Positions 36,783 through 48,712 are shown, numbered from the stretch's first letter. The stretch: DNA of 64,000 nt from Leucogyrophana mollusca (GCA_021014945.1 MU266345.1:153051-217050); one strand, 5' to 3'. Numbers and translations are program-made. Notes: generated by a model not told the origin, from the letters alone.

Positions 36783-39742
36783 TTACAGTGTCCGCCCCAA
36801 TGGGAACGCACTCGACATTGGCGATACTTGGTCAAGTGAGACGGATACCACATTCGGGAGAGCAGGCGTCGGCGGTGCGGCACCTGGAGTGGGGACCTTG
36901 CCAATGAACCAGGACTGTTTTTAAGTTGAATAAGAGATAGCGATAGTGTGTGGCGAGGATAAGATTTGAATGTGAGTCGATAATAACACGTCACGAAAAG
37001 GAAAGACACCCACAGGAACCCAGCCGCGATCTCCGCCTTCTTCTTTGACTGCCTGTGGAAGAAGGGTGGTGCATTAGTACAAATCCCGATCCGCCCATCC
37101 GCAACCTTTTCCGAATAAATAAATAAAACCTCTCCCAAACCGGGGGTGGGGATAAAAGGGCAACAAAAAACACGTACATAACTCCAATGGTTATACCTCT
37201 TGAACACCCTTAACGCATCGTCCTTCGCCAGATCCAGCTCCTCCTCGCCCTTCTTCTTATACTCCATTAGCGCAATGCCAGGGAAGCTCGTCGAGATGAT
37301 GCTAAGCGGCAGGATCGGAGTCTTCTTCTGCGTCCCAGGTGATGCATCTGTAGAGCCTGCTTCTGCGGACGACGAGGGGCCGACGGAGGTCGAGGACGAT
37401 GCGGCGGTGGCTTCGGCGATAGCGGACGCAACGGGGACGTTGGTCTCGAGGAGACAACCGGCGGGGACCCAGCCCTGTTTGGAAGTGTCGGTGTCGACAA
37501 CTCCAGAACCTGTTGGGTCCCGCTGGACGACCCACCATCCGCGCGCTCGCGAGAGGATCACGAAGGTATCTCCGCTATTGAGGAAGAAAACATCGCCGTC
37601 GGTCAGCACAACACAAACACAAACCCTAAACACGTGCCCGGAAAAATGCAAAAGAAAACGGGACTCACACCACAACATCGAACTCGTCTTCTTGCTCTGC
37701 CATATATGGGTATATAGCCACCGCATATGACACCCCCGCCATGGGGGGCGGCATCTCCCGCTTCGTGCCTTCCCCATCGCCTGCACGCGATTTCACGCTC
37801 CCTCCAGTCCCACCATTCTCGGTTGATCCGTGGACGAGCGTACTGGTAGACCTCATGCTCCCGGTGTCTTGGACGAGTGTACTGGTAGATGCATGGGAGA
37901 GTGTGCTCGTTGACCCGTGCGCCAGTGGGTTGCTCGACGCAGATCCCTCCCTCTCGAGTGTAGGAGACATGACCTCAGGCCAGCCAGCTTGTGGCGTCGT
38001 ACCCGTCAGCGGTTGCTGCGTGTCGAGTCTCGGGGAGCTTACGTCCAACTTCGGCGGGCGGGCGTTGGGGTGGGACGACGAGTTGGGGTGTAAGTTAGCA
38101 TGCGACTGGGACGAACTGGGGTGGTGTGCGTTAGAGTGTGAGTAGGAGGCGCTGGGGTGGTGAGATTGTGTCGAGTGGGACTGGCTTGGGTGGCCTTGAG
38201 ATGCAGAAGACTGGTTCGACACAGATGCCTTTCTTAGCGCGTGCTTCTGTTGCGCGACAGCGATGGGGGAGCGTATGTCCTTGATGTGCTTGAGCATGAA
38301 GACGGGGTTTTTCTTGGCATCTTTGAGCTTTTGGAATAGAAGGAGGGGCTTTTCGTCATAGGAGAGGCAGCGTTCTATGCGGTTTCCTGGATGAGGTGGC
38401 GGGGCGTGAGTGAGAGAAAGTTAGGGTTGTTAGAAAGAGCGAGAGATTGGCGCGAGGTCAACGACAAAGCATACCAGAGACATGGTGAAGGGTAGGGAAA
38501 GAACGCTACAAAAACGTACCAGGCGATCCATAACATATGAACATGGCATAATTCTGCCAATTGTCATTATTGATCTTATATTTCTTGAGTGCTGCGGGGA
38601 GGACTTTCCACGTCGGGTCCTCGAGGCTGACTTTGAAGCTCTTGAGATTGTCGGTGGAGTCGGTCCGCGTGGGTTTCGAGGTGGATGTCGAACCTGAATT
38701 TGGAGTAGAAGAGGAGAGTGGGGCGGAGGAGGAAGTTGCAGAGTTGGGGGGGATGGAGGCGGAGGAAGGTGGGTTAGACCCAGGTGAGTCACGTGGGTGC
38801 CGCTCGGTGGGCGTGGAGGAGGGCTGGATCTGGATTTGTGGCGGGGGTTGGGCGCGTCCCGTTTGGGGCTGGATCTGGGACGGGTCGTGCTCTGCCTGTT
38901 GTGGCGAGAGGTGGGGGGATTCGGCGTCGGGCTTAGTGGGTGACTTGGCAGGGTATTGAGCCCATTTGTAGGAGTGTTGGCGGCGGAGAGGTGGTTCGTC
39001 CTGCGGAGTGGGGTATGAGTGGTGAGTATTCAAAGGGATAGTTGCATGTATAAGAAGATAAACGAGATGAAATTGCAGTGTGTATTAATATGTACAAGGA
39101 CGAATGAAAAGGAACGAGATAACGCACCGACGGCCTATTCCGTGCGGCGTTGTACTCGTCGAGAAGGAACCGGATGTGGTCATGGAGTTGTTTGTTATCT
39201 TCTTCGAGAAGATGCACGCGCTGAGCTGATAAGCCGGGTAGCCAATCAATGAGCGTGGACAGAGAGCGCCGCACCCAGACAATGCACACTGACCTTGTTC
39301 CTTCACGAGATCGAAGAGTTTCTCAACTGAGACATTCCGCTCCTGGACTTCCGCTGTGCGCCGATTCAGCCGGTGCTAGCAGTGACAGTGGCAGTGTAGT
39401 GATGCTTACACGGGGGTATATAGTGGTCGGGCTCGACGGGAATGCGATGTGCGAGCTTTGCTTGGTAGACGGCCTTGAGAATTGAGAGGCGCTGGCCTAC
39501 TGTTGCTATTCCTACGGCTTTGAGGCCCTCGGGGTCAAGAAGACAAAGAGCGTCGCCGGATATTTTGTGCTCTGCGCAGCTTGCAGCGTTAGGTAGGCAA
39601 GGGAGACGAGGGGAAGAGACCAACCTTTAATCTGGCTCTGGTACTGTGGATACCCAAGAGAGGTGAGCCACTGATGTACTTGGTCTTCGTCCCAGTCTAG
39701 TATTGTGCGCTCTTTCTCGTCTTGGGTTATCTCCATCGCCAT
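36783..39742 (-). CDS. ubc2: Ubc2/Ste50-type MAPK adaptor (SAM, RA, two SH3)
   Basis: Adaptor linking pheromone and filamentation signals to a MAP kinase cascade. The chosen start at 39742 gives MAMEITQDEKERTILDWDED; an in-frame Met at 39760 is possible. The SAM domain follows (VHQWLTSLGYPQYQSQIK, ISGDALCLLDPEGLKAVGI), then a coiled coil (RVHLLEEDNKQLHDHIRFLL). A disordered linker leads to the RA domain (FKVSLEDPTWKVLPAALKKY, NWQNYAMFICYG, LSYDEKPLLLFQKLKD). After a Ser/His-rich linker come SH3-1 (AVAIYPYMAEQEDEFDVVV, GDTFVILSRARGWWVVQRD, GWVPAGCLLE) and SH3-2 (IALMEYKKKGEEELDL, VKEEGGDRGWVP, then after an intron SWFIGKVPTPGA). The two C-terminal SH3 domains mark the basidiomycete Ubc2 form, since yeast Ste50 lacks them. 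The stop TAA is at 36783-36785. Confidence 0.9.
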
Positions 39743-39862
39743 CGTCGACGCACAGGTCACAGAGAGGAAGAGGTGAATCCAGGTCCTGCACGTGATTGGA
39801 CGAGTTTATTGTACATTATTGGTTTATTTATTTATGGTAACTATTTCACACGTGCCACCATT

Positions 39863-40504
39863 TTACACACCCGCTTCAGGGGGGTCATCCAGCCCAACCA
39901 CCTTGCCCAACCCCTCGGCAAAATCCCCGATTACACTTCCTTCCTCGTGTTCATCCTCTTGACCCAAGAGCACATTCACAGAACCGCCTGTCTCCTTTGC
40001 GGCCACGCTCGATAAGCTCGCAGGGGGCACGAATTCCCGCACAGCACTTGCGATTGCCGACGCAAGCTCGCGCGAGGGCATCCCAAGCGCATCTGCCAGC
40101 TCATTTATCCTGCGTTCCACTTCGTTTTCGCCCCCTCTTTCCTTGTTGTGCAGCGGTTCTGTCCTTCCACCCCACCACCCTGTCCTCCCATTGGCCCTCT
40201 CATCCCCTTTTTTCAACTGCGGCGGCCTCCTCCCCAGCGCTAAATTCCACCACCCACCCGCCTCTCTTTCCCATAACACAGCCTGATATGCGTACCACGC
40301 AGTCATAAGTGTCAGGAGGCCGACAAGGCCGTAGATGAAGCGGCTCCATGGAGCGCGCTGCAGCGGGGGGCGGACTCGGACCATACCTTTGCGCTGGCGT
40401 GGCGGGGGGAGGTCGGCTGGGGACTGGACGTGGTTGGTGGACATGGTGTCTGTAGATGATGATGTGGTGCGCCGATTTCGTTTGCGGGTTGATGTATTGG
40501 GCAT
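39863..40504 (-). CDS. Predicted single-pass membrane protein, conserved-looking
   Basis: A single 213-codon exon from 40504. A basic, Ser/Thr-rich N-terminus (NTSTRKRNRRTTSSSTD) is followed by one membrane helix (WSRFIYGLVGLLTLMTAWYA). The rest is soluble, with a helical segment ERRINELADALGMPSRELAS and an acidic tail. N-terminal basic residues before the helix suggest an in-cytosol N-terminus. I think similar proteins are found in other Agaricomycetes (possibly peroxisomal or ER membrane), but I cannot name the family. Same strand as Ubc2, 120 bp upstream of its start. Confidence 0.6.
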   Translation of the reverse strand: MPNTSTRKRNRRTTSSSTDTMSTNHVQSPADLPPPRQRKGMVRVRPPLQRAPWSRFIYGLVGLLTLMTAWYAYQAVLWEREAGGWWNLALGRRPPQLKKGDERANGRTGWWGGRTEPLHNKERGGENEVERRINELADALGMPSRELASAIASAVREFVPPASLSSVAAKETGGSVNVLLGQEDEHEEGSVIGDFAEGLGKVVGLDDPPEAGV

Positions 40505-42520
40505 TGGTGATTGTTCCTGTTAGGTTTCGGTCGAGGTGCTGGCGGTTATAAGGCGAGACGTTACCCGTGACGTCATTTCATGTGACGACACCATTCAGTT
40601 CAAATGGGGTGGCGTCTTCATGCCCTACGCCCGACTGGCGCTGTCAGCCTCAGATCACGGATGCTCATCACTCTTGACACCGCAGACTGAAGTTCAGGCC
40701 AGGTGACAAGGGTCGAGCACTTTAATGCTGCACCGCGCGGAGAAAGGTCTATGAGACTGGAGGCCGGATAGGGAATGCTATACTGAGCTCACACGGGCGC
40801 GAGCGATTAATCTCTTCCGCGTGTCAGGTTCTCGATGTTTATGCTGGCAGAGCCCTCAATATCTGTTCGAGACTTCACCTAAGGGTCCCTCCCACGCAGT
40901 GTTCAGGTATATCCCACCATATAATTATTCGAGAAAGTTTCCAACAGAGTAGGTGTTCAATCGGCACGACCGCGACAATGCTTACGAGGGTTACGAGGCA
41001 GCTACCTACATACCCATGAGGCCTACGGTCCCAACGGATGTAGCGCGCTGGCCGATCAACACAGATGGATAGGCGTGATTGGCGGGCCGTAGAGTTCATT
41101 TTGGAGCCCCCCTTCGGTAAATGGAAAGTATCGAGCTGTATTCTCTCCTTCGTCATGCTGGTTGGTCCTTGGAACGTAGTTTTCATTTTCCCTCATCAAA
41201 TCGACCATCCCAGAAACCCGGTGCTTTCCTATCAGTCGATTTGAAACGCCTCCAAGTTGCGGGGTCGCGATGATGCTCACTGTACCCCGCAGCTAGGAAT
41301 AGGTCCCGGTGGCGAAGATCTGTGAAGATGAGCCTATTGGAGTATCGCACAGGCGAAGTATTCGAGTCGCTGATCAGCCGTTCATTGATTGGCCTTGCCG
41401 TCGACTCGGAGACGATTGATAGATCCACAGGCCCAATTAGGCCCTCAGCCCGTAGGCCTCAGGCGCCATATATGAACAACAAGCATAGCTATTCAGCAAA
41501 CCCTCGCCTATCTCCGAATCCATCCGCACCGATCAGGTCGCAGAATCACTAGACGATCGCAGAGCCATATAAGGGAGTGGTAGTATGTACCGTCGACTGA
41601 ATCACTGCTCTCAATACATCGACTAATCTCCCGTAGGCAGACCAAAGTTTTGAATTTTCTTCTCAACAATTACATCGACAGATTTGTACATGATCTAGTG
41701 GGGGATTCTGTATTTGATTTTCTTGTTAGTCACTGTCTCCCTCTCAGACTACGCTCCGATGCCAGCTCGGTATGGGACTCCCCTTCAAGGCATCCACGTT
41801 CGTGTGTTTTGGCCTCGGCACTCTGGCCAGAGGCGGTCGCACGTAATAGAACAAAGGCCACGATTGGAGAGCGTCTACACCATACAAAGCTAAATATTTC
41901 TATGTCTCTTGTCTCTCTAGCCTCCAGGGAGCTCAAACGCCAATCCCTGAGTCCAGTTGCTATAGTTTCTCATAACCATCGTGGACAATTCCATGGCAAG
42001 GATTGCATTTGCTACGATTTTGTTGACCCCAATGCGCAGGTGGCATCAAGGCTTTTGTATACGCTACACCAGGGGACCATTTGATTCGGTTATTTTTTCA
42101 GGAAATGTATCGATGGCTGGCCTGACAATATCCTAGGTGTGCATATACAATTTTGTGCTACATATCTATCCTCAAAGTTACAACTCTCCAATAGCGTCTG
42201 CTGGAAAGTGAGTAGACGAATTTGTATCGGTCAGTCCTTGAGCTATGGGCGTTTTGAAGTCTGGATACGAGAGTCTGATCTCACCCGGCTGTGTCGATAT
42301 GTGTCAAGGAGTACGCTGGCGAATTCGAGGGCAGGAAGGTGCTATTATGACAACAACGAGATGGGACACGACTATACGCGGATGGTCATAGTGTGAACGT
42401 TCCGACAAAGCAGCGCGGCACTTAGTTCGGCGCCATCGATCGAGTGACTGGCAGTCGTGCAGAGTTGAGGTGGAAGTACGACCAATAAAATTTCTTCGGG
42501 GCGGTTACTGATGCATAAAT
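40505..42520. other. Accessory intergenic DNA, no gene recognised
   Basis: About 2 kb with many short ORFs on both strands, none with recognisable domain or splice continuity. It contains a GACTCGGAGAC motif near 41404. Confidence 0.4.
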
Positions 42521-42895
42521 TTGGCTGGGGGGTATTCAGGTCAATGTGGCACAAGCCAAGTAACTCTCAAGTGCTTCGAAAACACTACCAGAGTTGTGTC
42601 GGGGGAGTGCGCGGAACCACCGGGTGGCTCGACAGCGTCATATAATAGTACAGCGGCATCATGCGTGATTACCGACGCATACCGGAAACAGGAGGGCGCA
42701 ACTCCAAACGAGTGTCCTATTCGAACTGATTGTGGAGGGCTGCTTGGGCAGGGGGAGGGGGGAGGGGGAGGGGAATGCGTCCCATTTGGAGGAATGGATG
42801 GGTCGCCCCTGTGCTACGAAATGATCCCAGACATTGACAGAGCCGACTGCGTACGGGTCTTATCCACTAGCACTTGGTACATGAGTCACACTTGA
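42521..42895 (+). CDS. Cysteine-rich secreted-type fragment (low confidence)
   Basis: A plus-strand frame rich in Cys with potential N-glycosylation sites: SGQCGTSQVTLKCFENTT, GECAEPPGGSTASYNST, CPIRTDCGGLLGQ and a Gly run made of GGGGGA repeats (about 42750-42772), then CVPFGGMDGSPLCYEMIPD. The composition suggests an extracellular protein, but there is no signal peptide in this frame and no clear upstream exon. It may be an internal exon or a decayed gene. Confidence 0.3.
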   Translation: MAGGYSGQCGTSQVTLKCFENTTRVVSGECAEPPGGSTASYNSTAASCVITDAYRKQEGATPNECPIRTDCGGLLGQGEGGGGGECVPFGGMDGSPLCYEMIPDIDRADCVRVLSTSTWYMSHT

Positions 42896-43858
42896 CATAG
42901 CCATAGTATCCGCGCCAAATCCGACCGTGAGCCTGTGTAAGGATGGAGATTTGCCAGCAGGAAGATCCGCAGGTAGTAACCCTTGATGTACAATCATGCC
43001 AGGGACAGTGGGCTTGTACGGGGTACGGTCGGAAATGGTTGTAATGACTGATTTCCAGTTTGAAACACACATTGACTCTTAATGGCCTGCGTGCATCAAC
43101 AGGCATCAACTGCGGGGCAGTATGTCTTCGTTCGCTTTCTTTGGGTTGTGATCCGAAAGAATGGAACCATTGCGCCATTTTGCGGGGCTCACAGGACGCC
43201 AGCTCTCACCGGGAGATAGTAAGCGGAGGCCCTAGATTGGGAGGAGGCTGGGATTGTGGGCGCGAGAAACCCTTCTTCTGAGGCATGAGCACTGATGATC
43301 TGATGAACTGCTGCTTCTTTGAGTGAGTTATGATTAGCTAGTAAGTGGTGTACTTACGTCACATTATTGGCAATCAGTGATTAGGGTATAGATTTCGGCG
43401 CTCGCCACACCCTTGGGGTCGTTTAGACTGTTGCACCAAGGAGCCAACTGCTGGGGAGAATCATCTTTTCTCCTTCAGTACCCTGTCGAACGATCGTCGT
43501 GGGCAGTCAAGTTGTTATATGTACGTCAAGACTACGTTGGTCTCCAAACAATGGCTTTGTCTTTATTGTATCAAGTCCAGTGCAACTGCTCTGCCAACTC
43601 TAAAACAGCTTGCGATAAGTCTGTCATTAAATGCTGAACTTGTTACATACAAGCGTCGCTGTGGCTGTACATACTAGGTGGTGTCGGCACCCACCTTTTT
43701 TGTTTCCCGACCTTCCGTTTGTTCTCGCGGCTGATCTCTCTCGGAGCCCTCTCGTCTGCAAATATCGACCCAATTCTACGGAGCTTCATCACGAATATCA
43801 GCCGCCCAGCCAGTGCTCTGATCGCAGTCGGAGTAGAGCAGCGACCTTTCTGATCAGA

Positions 43859-44258
43859 TTGATGTTTCACAAGCACAGTCTGCTGTTCAAGGTGTGGACC
43901 CTCATTCCGCACTCGGATTACTCACCCTACCACGGCGATCACGATAACGGGAGAGTTTTTTGCAGTCACGTCGGAATGCCCCCAAGGCTTGACTTGCTTC
44001 AGTTCGATGTCTCTGCCCGGGGCTGCACATGCGAACGGACATGGTTCCAGCACGTTCAATTTCCCAGGTGCCCCAGTGCATCTCATCGATTCAGTTGGTC
44101 GCAATGCACCCATGGTAGGTTTTATACCATCTCTCAACGTGGCCGACGGAGTATTGGAGCCTGGAGAAACTGTCAACTATCATATGGGTCTCGTGACTCG
44201 AAAGAACCCTCAGCAACACTTCCCATGTACTCATTGTCAAGCTCCGCTGCATTCCTGA
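43859..44258 (+). CDS. Possible exon of an unknown protein (low confidence)
   Basis: The frame running through 43859-44258 contains TAITITGEFFAVTSECPQGL, SMSLPGAAHANGHGSSTF and EPGETVNYHMGLVTRKNP, which reads more like a real (perhaps secreted) protein than the overlapping 272-codon frame. It begins after in-frame stops, so any start must come from an upstream exon that I could not find. It might be a relic. Confidence 0.3.
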
Positions 44259-44548
44259 CAGGTCCAGACCACACTATGTCCGAGGATCGCCGAAATATTA
44301 ACGGGAAGTCTATTTTTGACACAGTTTTGGATATCGGATGGGCGCTCAACTGCTTATCTCCTGTGAAGCCGCCCACCTGCCCCGTTGTGGCGTCTTGGGT
44401 TGTGCGGACTGTCGCGATATGGGCGAGGCGCGGTGGGACGAAGGCCTAATCGGGTACGATTGTCATCCGCTGCACTTCCAATGCTAGGCGGTACGCGTAC
44501 ATGGAAACCCTGGACACAGGAATATTACGGTGCTTATCCCCTGCTGCC

Positions 44549-44556
44549 TATAAAAC
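44549..44556 (+). promoter_or_regulatory. TATA box of family copy C
   Basis: The sequence GCCTATAAAACGAGG lies about 50 bp before the ATG at 44606, with the same TATAAAACGAG core and spacing as copy B. Confidence 0.6.
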
Positions 44557-44605
44557 GAGGCTCCATGCCTTTTTTCAAAAATCGCCTTGTCGCCTCCATC
44601 CCTCG

Positions 44606-45970
44606 ATGTTTAATGATTTTTCTGCCTACGCGGGCACTCAGAGCCCTTACTCCCCGCTTCAGTCCTCTGGCCGTGTTGTACAGGTCACCGAGGGTGTGAG
44701 TGATCATCGGTCCCGTAAACCATTTTGTGTAATTGTCAACCCACAGATGTATGCCGGTAACAATGGCTATTCCAGTGCCCCTTGCGCTGTTCTACTGCAA
44801 CAAGATGTCGCTGGCCACGGATGGCCGATCTCAAACGCAGACTTGTACGGTGACCACACCGCTTATAGGCTTCAAGAGGCTCTCCAGCGTCTTGATGGCC
44901 AAATGAGTGTCTACGAGGACGATACTCGGGCCTTGACTGGACTGCGCTGCATGACGGCTGCCAGTGACGCCCTAGCCCCAACTCGTGGACATACGCCCTT
45001 GTTCCCCGCACGTGTGCCTACACGGACGAACCTGACGCAGTCGGTATGCATTTTTATTTGCCGCTTGATAGATCAAATAACACGATGGTCTGTTTTTCAG
45101 CCCACTTCATCTAGTGAATCCCTTCTGTCTCCACTCGCTCGTAGAAACCAGACATCCGACTCAAACCGTGGCCGGTCGTTGTCTCTGATTGAACACCGGG
45201 TAAGCTGAGTTTTGCAGCCGACTTGCATCAGGCATTGAATCTCCATCCATCAATAGTTTCCAAGAACACATGTTAGCGACTGGAGGGACATCCGTGCTCG
45301 GGCTGTAGTGGTGAGCGGAACAAGGACCTTTGTTCCGCAGGCCCTCTATCGACCCAACACCAACGCCGACCGGGAGAGATATGTTCACAGAGCAGTACTT
45401 TCACCACCCATAATTTTTATCGCAGAGGGTACTCTCGAATGGGGAATACCGCTAGAGAGCGCCGTTGGGCGTCGCATCGACTGCCTCAGAGACAAGGATG
45501 AGCCCGTCTTTGAAGGCTGTGGACCATCGGTCTCTATCCGCCTCGGGGTTTGTATCCACGTCACCTCTGCAACAGTGGACTCCTATTAACGCATTCGATA
45601 AGTGGCCTGGTTACTTCCCTCGCCATAAGCAGATTCCTACAATGGATTACCGCAAGCCAAAAGGCCCGATCACCAAAGCGAAGCTTGCAAAGAACATTGC
45701 GAGTCTCTTGCGCCGTTTCATGAATGTAAGTGTTCTTCTAGCACCGAAGAAATTTATCTGGCCCTCACCTTGTTCGAATCGCAGGAGATGGAAAAGCAGG
45801 CTATGGATGAAGATGCTGACCCAGCGTGGAGGGTAGGAGGTCAACACATCAGATTCGAGGATCTAATTCTGGTCAGCCTGCACCATGTGTCTCAGGGCAG
45901 CTGGCAGCCCCAATTGCGTCTGCGGCGAGAACTAAATGGTACCTCAGAGATAGCGCATTCCATCCCTTAG
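44606..45970 (+). CDS. Uncharacterised local family, copy C (intact)
   Basis: Start MFNDFSAYAGTQSPYSPLQS at 44606, followed by a short intron ending before ATGTATGCCGG (about 44747). The second exon includes GHGWPISNADLYGDHTAYRL and is mostly disordered. Small exons follow, then the core: VVVSGTRTFVPQALYRPNT, AEGTLEWGIPLESAVGRR, FEGCGPSVSIRLG, an intron, WPGYFPRHKQIPTMDYRKP, PITKAKLAKNIASLLRRFMN, an intron, RVGGQHIRFEDLILVSLHHV and GSWQPQLRLRREL, with a tail ending SIP and stop at 45970. Introns are phase 0. Type 2 copy, closest to B and to the broken copy E. Function unknown. Confidence 0.7.
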
Positions 45971-46550
45971 GTCTTAACCCCCACGACTGTGATCACGCGC
46001 TTCGCTGTCGTCCGTCGATCGCAAAGATACCCTTCTTTGTGGAGCATACATTATTTATGTTCACGGACTTCTGTCGTTTAGGGTGAGCTTCTTTCCTCCG
46101 TTCCCCCCAGATCTATCGCTCCTTTCGCTTCCTCGTCGGCTTGATGTGACGCCAACCAACCTTCTTCTTTCTACCTGCTTTCGAGTTACCTCTCCAGCTC
46201 AATCCTTTTAAGAGATTTCCTTCTGCTATCTGTATGCTCTGAATTTGTTCTAACGGCTTTCGGATACTTTCGATACTGTTGGTTAGTATGTCCTCGCATA
46301 GGCCCCACCGGATGAACCATGCACGTTGCAACTGTGTATTTTTATTCGTGGACGCAAATGTATCATTAAACAGTACATTATTTCCCATGGCAATTTTGGA
46401 CTGGAACCCTTTGGATTGAATCCTTGTCAAGTGTGTTCTACGATATCGTGTGTCTTACCCTGTACGGAAACTCAACCCATCTGCTTGTGTGATATTATTT
46501 GTTTTCAAGCCTATCTCATGGAGGGACTCCCTCCTTTCCCATTCGTTGCA
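45971..46550. other. Intergenic region, no gene recognised
   Basis: About 580 bp between copy C and relic D. The minus-strand ORF at 46113-46430 has no recognised domain. Confidence 0.4.
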
Positions 46551-46900
46551 GTGGAACAACCGACAATTTGCTGCCGTCGGAACACCAGGTAAACGCGCTA
46601 TCTCTTAGTCGATTTTTACCGTCGGGGGATAAAATGTGTTTCGCCAGTCTCCAAGAGTGCATTCTGTTAGCTGGAATAATATGTGCAATCAGGGCGAACG
46701 GAACAAGGGCGTTTCCCGCAAGCCCTCCATCAGCCCAACACCCACGCTGACTGGGAGAGATGCGTTAAATGAGCGGTTTTTTCACCACTGATCACTTTCG
46801 CTGCGGAGGATACCCACGAATGAGGAATACCACTGGAGAGCACTCTTGGGCGTCCCATCGACTGCCTTAGAGACAGAGATGAGCCCCTGAGTTTGTTCGT
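46551..46900 (+). pseudogene. Uncharacterised local family, relic D
   Basis: DNA similar to the copy C core survives in pieces: an end of one exon (GGAACACCAG before a GTAAAC donor at about 46590), GAACGGAACAAGGGCGTTTC matching the copy C segment encoding SGTRTFVP, CCAACACCCACGCTGACTGG matching RPNTNAD, and GACTGCCTTAGAGACAGAGA matching DCLRD(K/R)DE. Stops and small indels break every frame, and the 3' half is missing. Confidence 0.6.
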
Positions 46901-48089
46901 TCATCCTTGTGTGACGGATTGCGCGCAACACGAGTGGACGCGTGGGGCACACTACAACACAGTGATGGCTTACTAGCAAGCTCGCAGGGTTACTCCAGAG
47001 TTCACAGTGAAGACTTTGGACGAAATTGGCTACAGTGGACGTCAATGTCTCTATAATAAAATTGTCATCCCGGGCCATCTTCATGAGCGACGGGAGTAAT
47101 GGCCTGCTACAAAGGGATACTTCATCAGCCATGAGCATGCAGGAATTGTACTGTGTCCTGTACTGCAGACGGCATGGAAAATGATTAGATGGTGAAATCC
47201 AGTGAATTGGTGACTGGTCCTTAAATCGTGATTAACGGATTATTTCAGTTAATAATTAATTAGTTACAGGTTCCTGTGAGCATTTTCTGAGTCGCCATCT
47301 CGCTTGTGGGTCAGCCGCAGATTGTCATTGCTTTCCTTACTATTGGCTTTCGAGTTTGCGAATGACGGACAAAGAATCAAGATATACGCGCAATGGCTAC
47401 ATCTTGAACCAGCGGCAGAAGCCAGACCGCAGACTGACGACTCTGCCCACTTTCTACAACTCCAAAATGATCTTCCATTGTCTCTTGTAAAGGCTCAGCA
47501 CATCTGCTTGTGCTGTATCATCTAGAAGACTTCATAGGCTCTCCAGGATCTCAAACGCCCTGTCATGTGGCCCTTCATAGAGTTTTAGTGCCTCGGCTGA
47601 TTTCGTGAGTGGAGCTTATCCCTGACAAGTCTGCAGGCAATCAGCGCCGCGGGCGAAGTACGCAGCTTGAGGTGAAACATCCGAGGACGTGCATTTAGCG
47701 AGGTCGACTGCTGGTCTCTGTTTGCATGGGTCACACAAGACCGGCGACAGGGACTTCAGTAAGCGGCTTGTCAACGATACAGGTAACTGAGCGCTAGAAA
47801 CTGACAAGAAACTGATGGAAAATTGGCACCAGGAAAGTTTCGAGGCCCGCGGAGCGCTCTGTGCTCGTACTCCGACTGATCATGCTTGTTGTTCATGACC
47901 CTTTTCTCTCCCCATATGGTTTGTCAGGAGGCATCAACATACTGGGAGCTGTGTGGCGCCACATAGCAAAAAAAAGGCCATCTGATCACCTTATGACGTG
48001 TGGACATGTGGTAGGTCTTGCGCTTGTTGTCCGTCTTCTCCTGTGGAAGCTCAAATGACAGTCCTCATACTTTGCGATAGATAGTGATG
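46901..48089. other. Accessory intergenic DNA, no gene recognised
   Basis: About 1.2 kb without a supported gene. An AT-rich stretch occurs near 47225-47270. Confidence 0.4.
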
Positions 48090-48712
48090 GCTCTTATCTT
48101 GAACAGCCCTCAAGGCGGTGGCCTGGAGCGCGACTTGGACATACATGCGCCTCTCCGCAAGAGATATGTTTTTACCCCATCCCTTTGTGTATAAAATCCG
48201 GCGTCACATCGATTGCCTCAGAGACAGGGACGAGCCTGTCTTCGAAGGCTGTGGGCCGTCAGTCTCCATCCGTGTCGGTGTTCGTGTCCATGCCATTTCT
48301 AAAACACTCGAGTCGTGTTAAAACGTTCGATCAGTAGCCTGGATACCTCCCTCATCATAAGCAGATTCGTACAATGAATTACCGCAAGCCCAAAGGCCCA
48401 ATCACGAAAGGGAAGCTCGCAAAGAACATTGCGAGTCTCCTCCGCCGTTTCATGGGTGTAAGTGTTTATTTTATTTAGTAGTAAAAAAATTTGCTTGGCG
48501 GCTCACCTTGCTTGGACCGCAGGAAATGGCAGCCTGCAGGGCAGACAATGGATGAGGACGCCAACCTGGCATGGAGGGTGGGGGCGCAGCACATCAGATT
48601 TGAAGATTTAATTCTGGTCAGCCTGCACCATGTCTCGCAGGGCAGTTGGCAGCCCCAATTGCGTCTGCGGTGGGAAATCGGTACACCAGGAATAAACCAC
48701 TATACGCCTTGA
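48090..48712 (+). pseudogene. Uncharacterised local family, copy E (broken)
   Basis: A type 2 copy lacking its 5' half. Recognisable from about 48206: HIDCLRDRDEPVFEGCGPSV, SIRVG, then an intron-like gap. The exon that should begin with Trp (WPGY in other copies) begins TAG CCT GGA, so the invariant Trp is a stop (48335-48337). Downstream, YRKPKGPITKGKLAKNIASL and LRRFMG remain, then a frame disturbance at the next exon start (about 48522-48545). The final block is preserved: WRVGAQHIRFEDLILVSLHH, GSWQPQLRLRWEI, stop at 48710-48712. Upstream sequence is unrelated to copies A-C, indicating truncation. Probably non-functional. Confidence 0.7.

Noticed and set aside
42750..42772. GGGGGA run as a telomere-like or G-quadruplex element
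   Set aside because: Only three or four units within a possible coding frame; not the fungal telomere repeat and too short to call.
43631..44449. 272-codon plus-strand ORF
   Set aside because: Composition is Arg/Ser/His-rich and irregular. A different frame in the same stretch (43859-44258) reads far more like a protein.
48189..48197. TATAAAAT upstream of copy E
   Set aside because: It lies inside the truncated coding region, not before a start codon, so it is unlikely to be a promoter.
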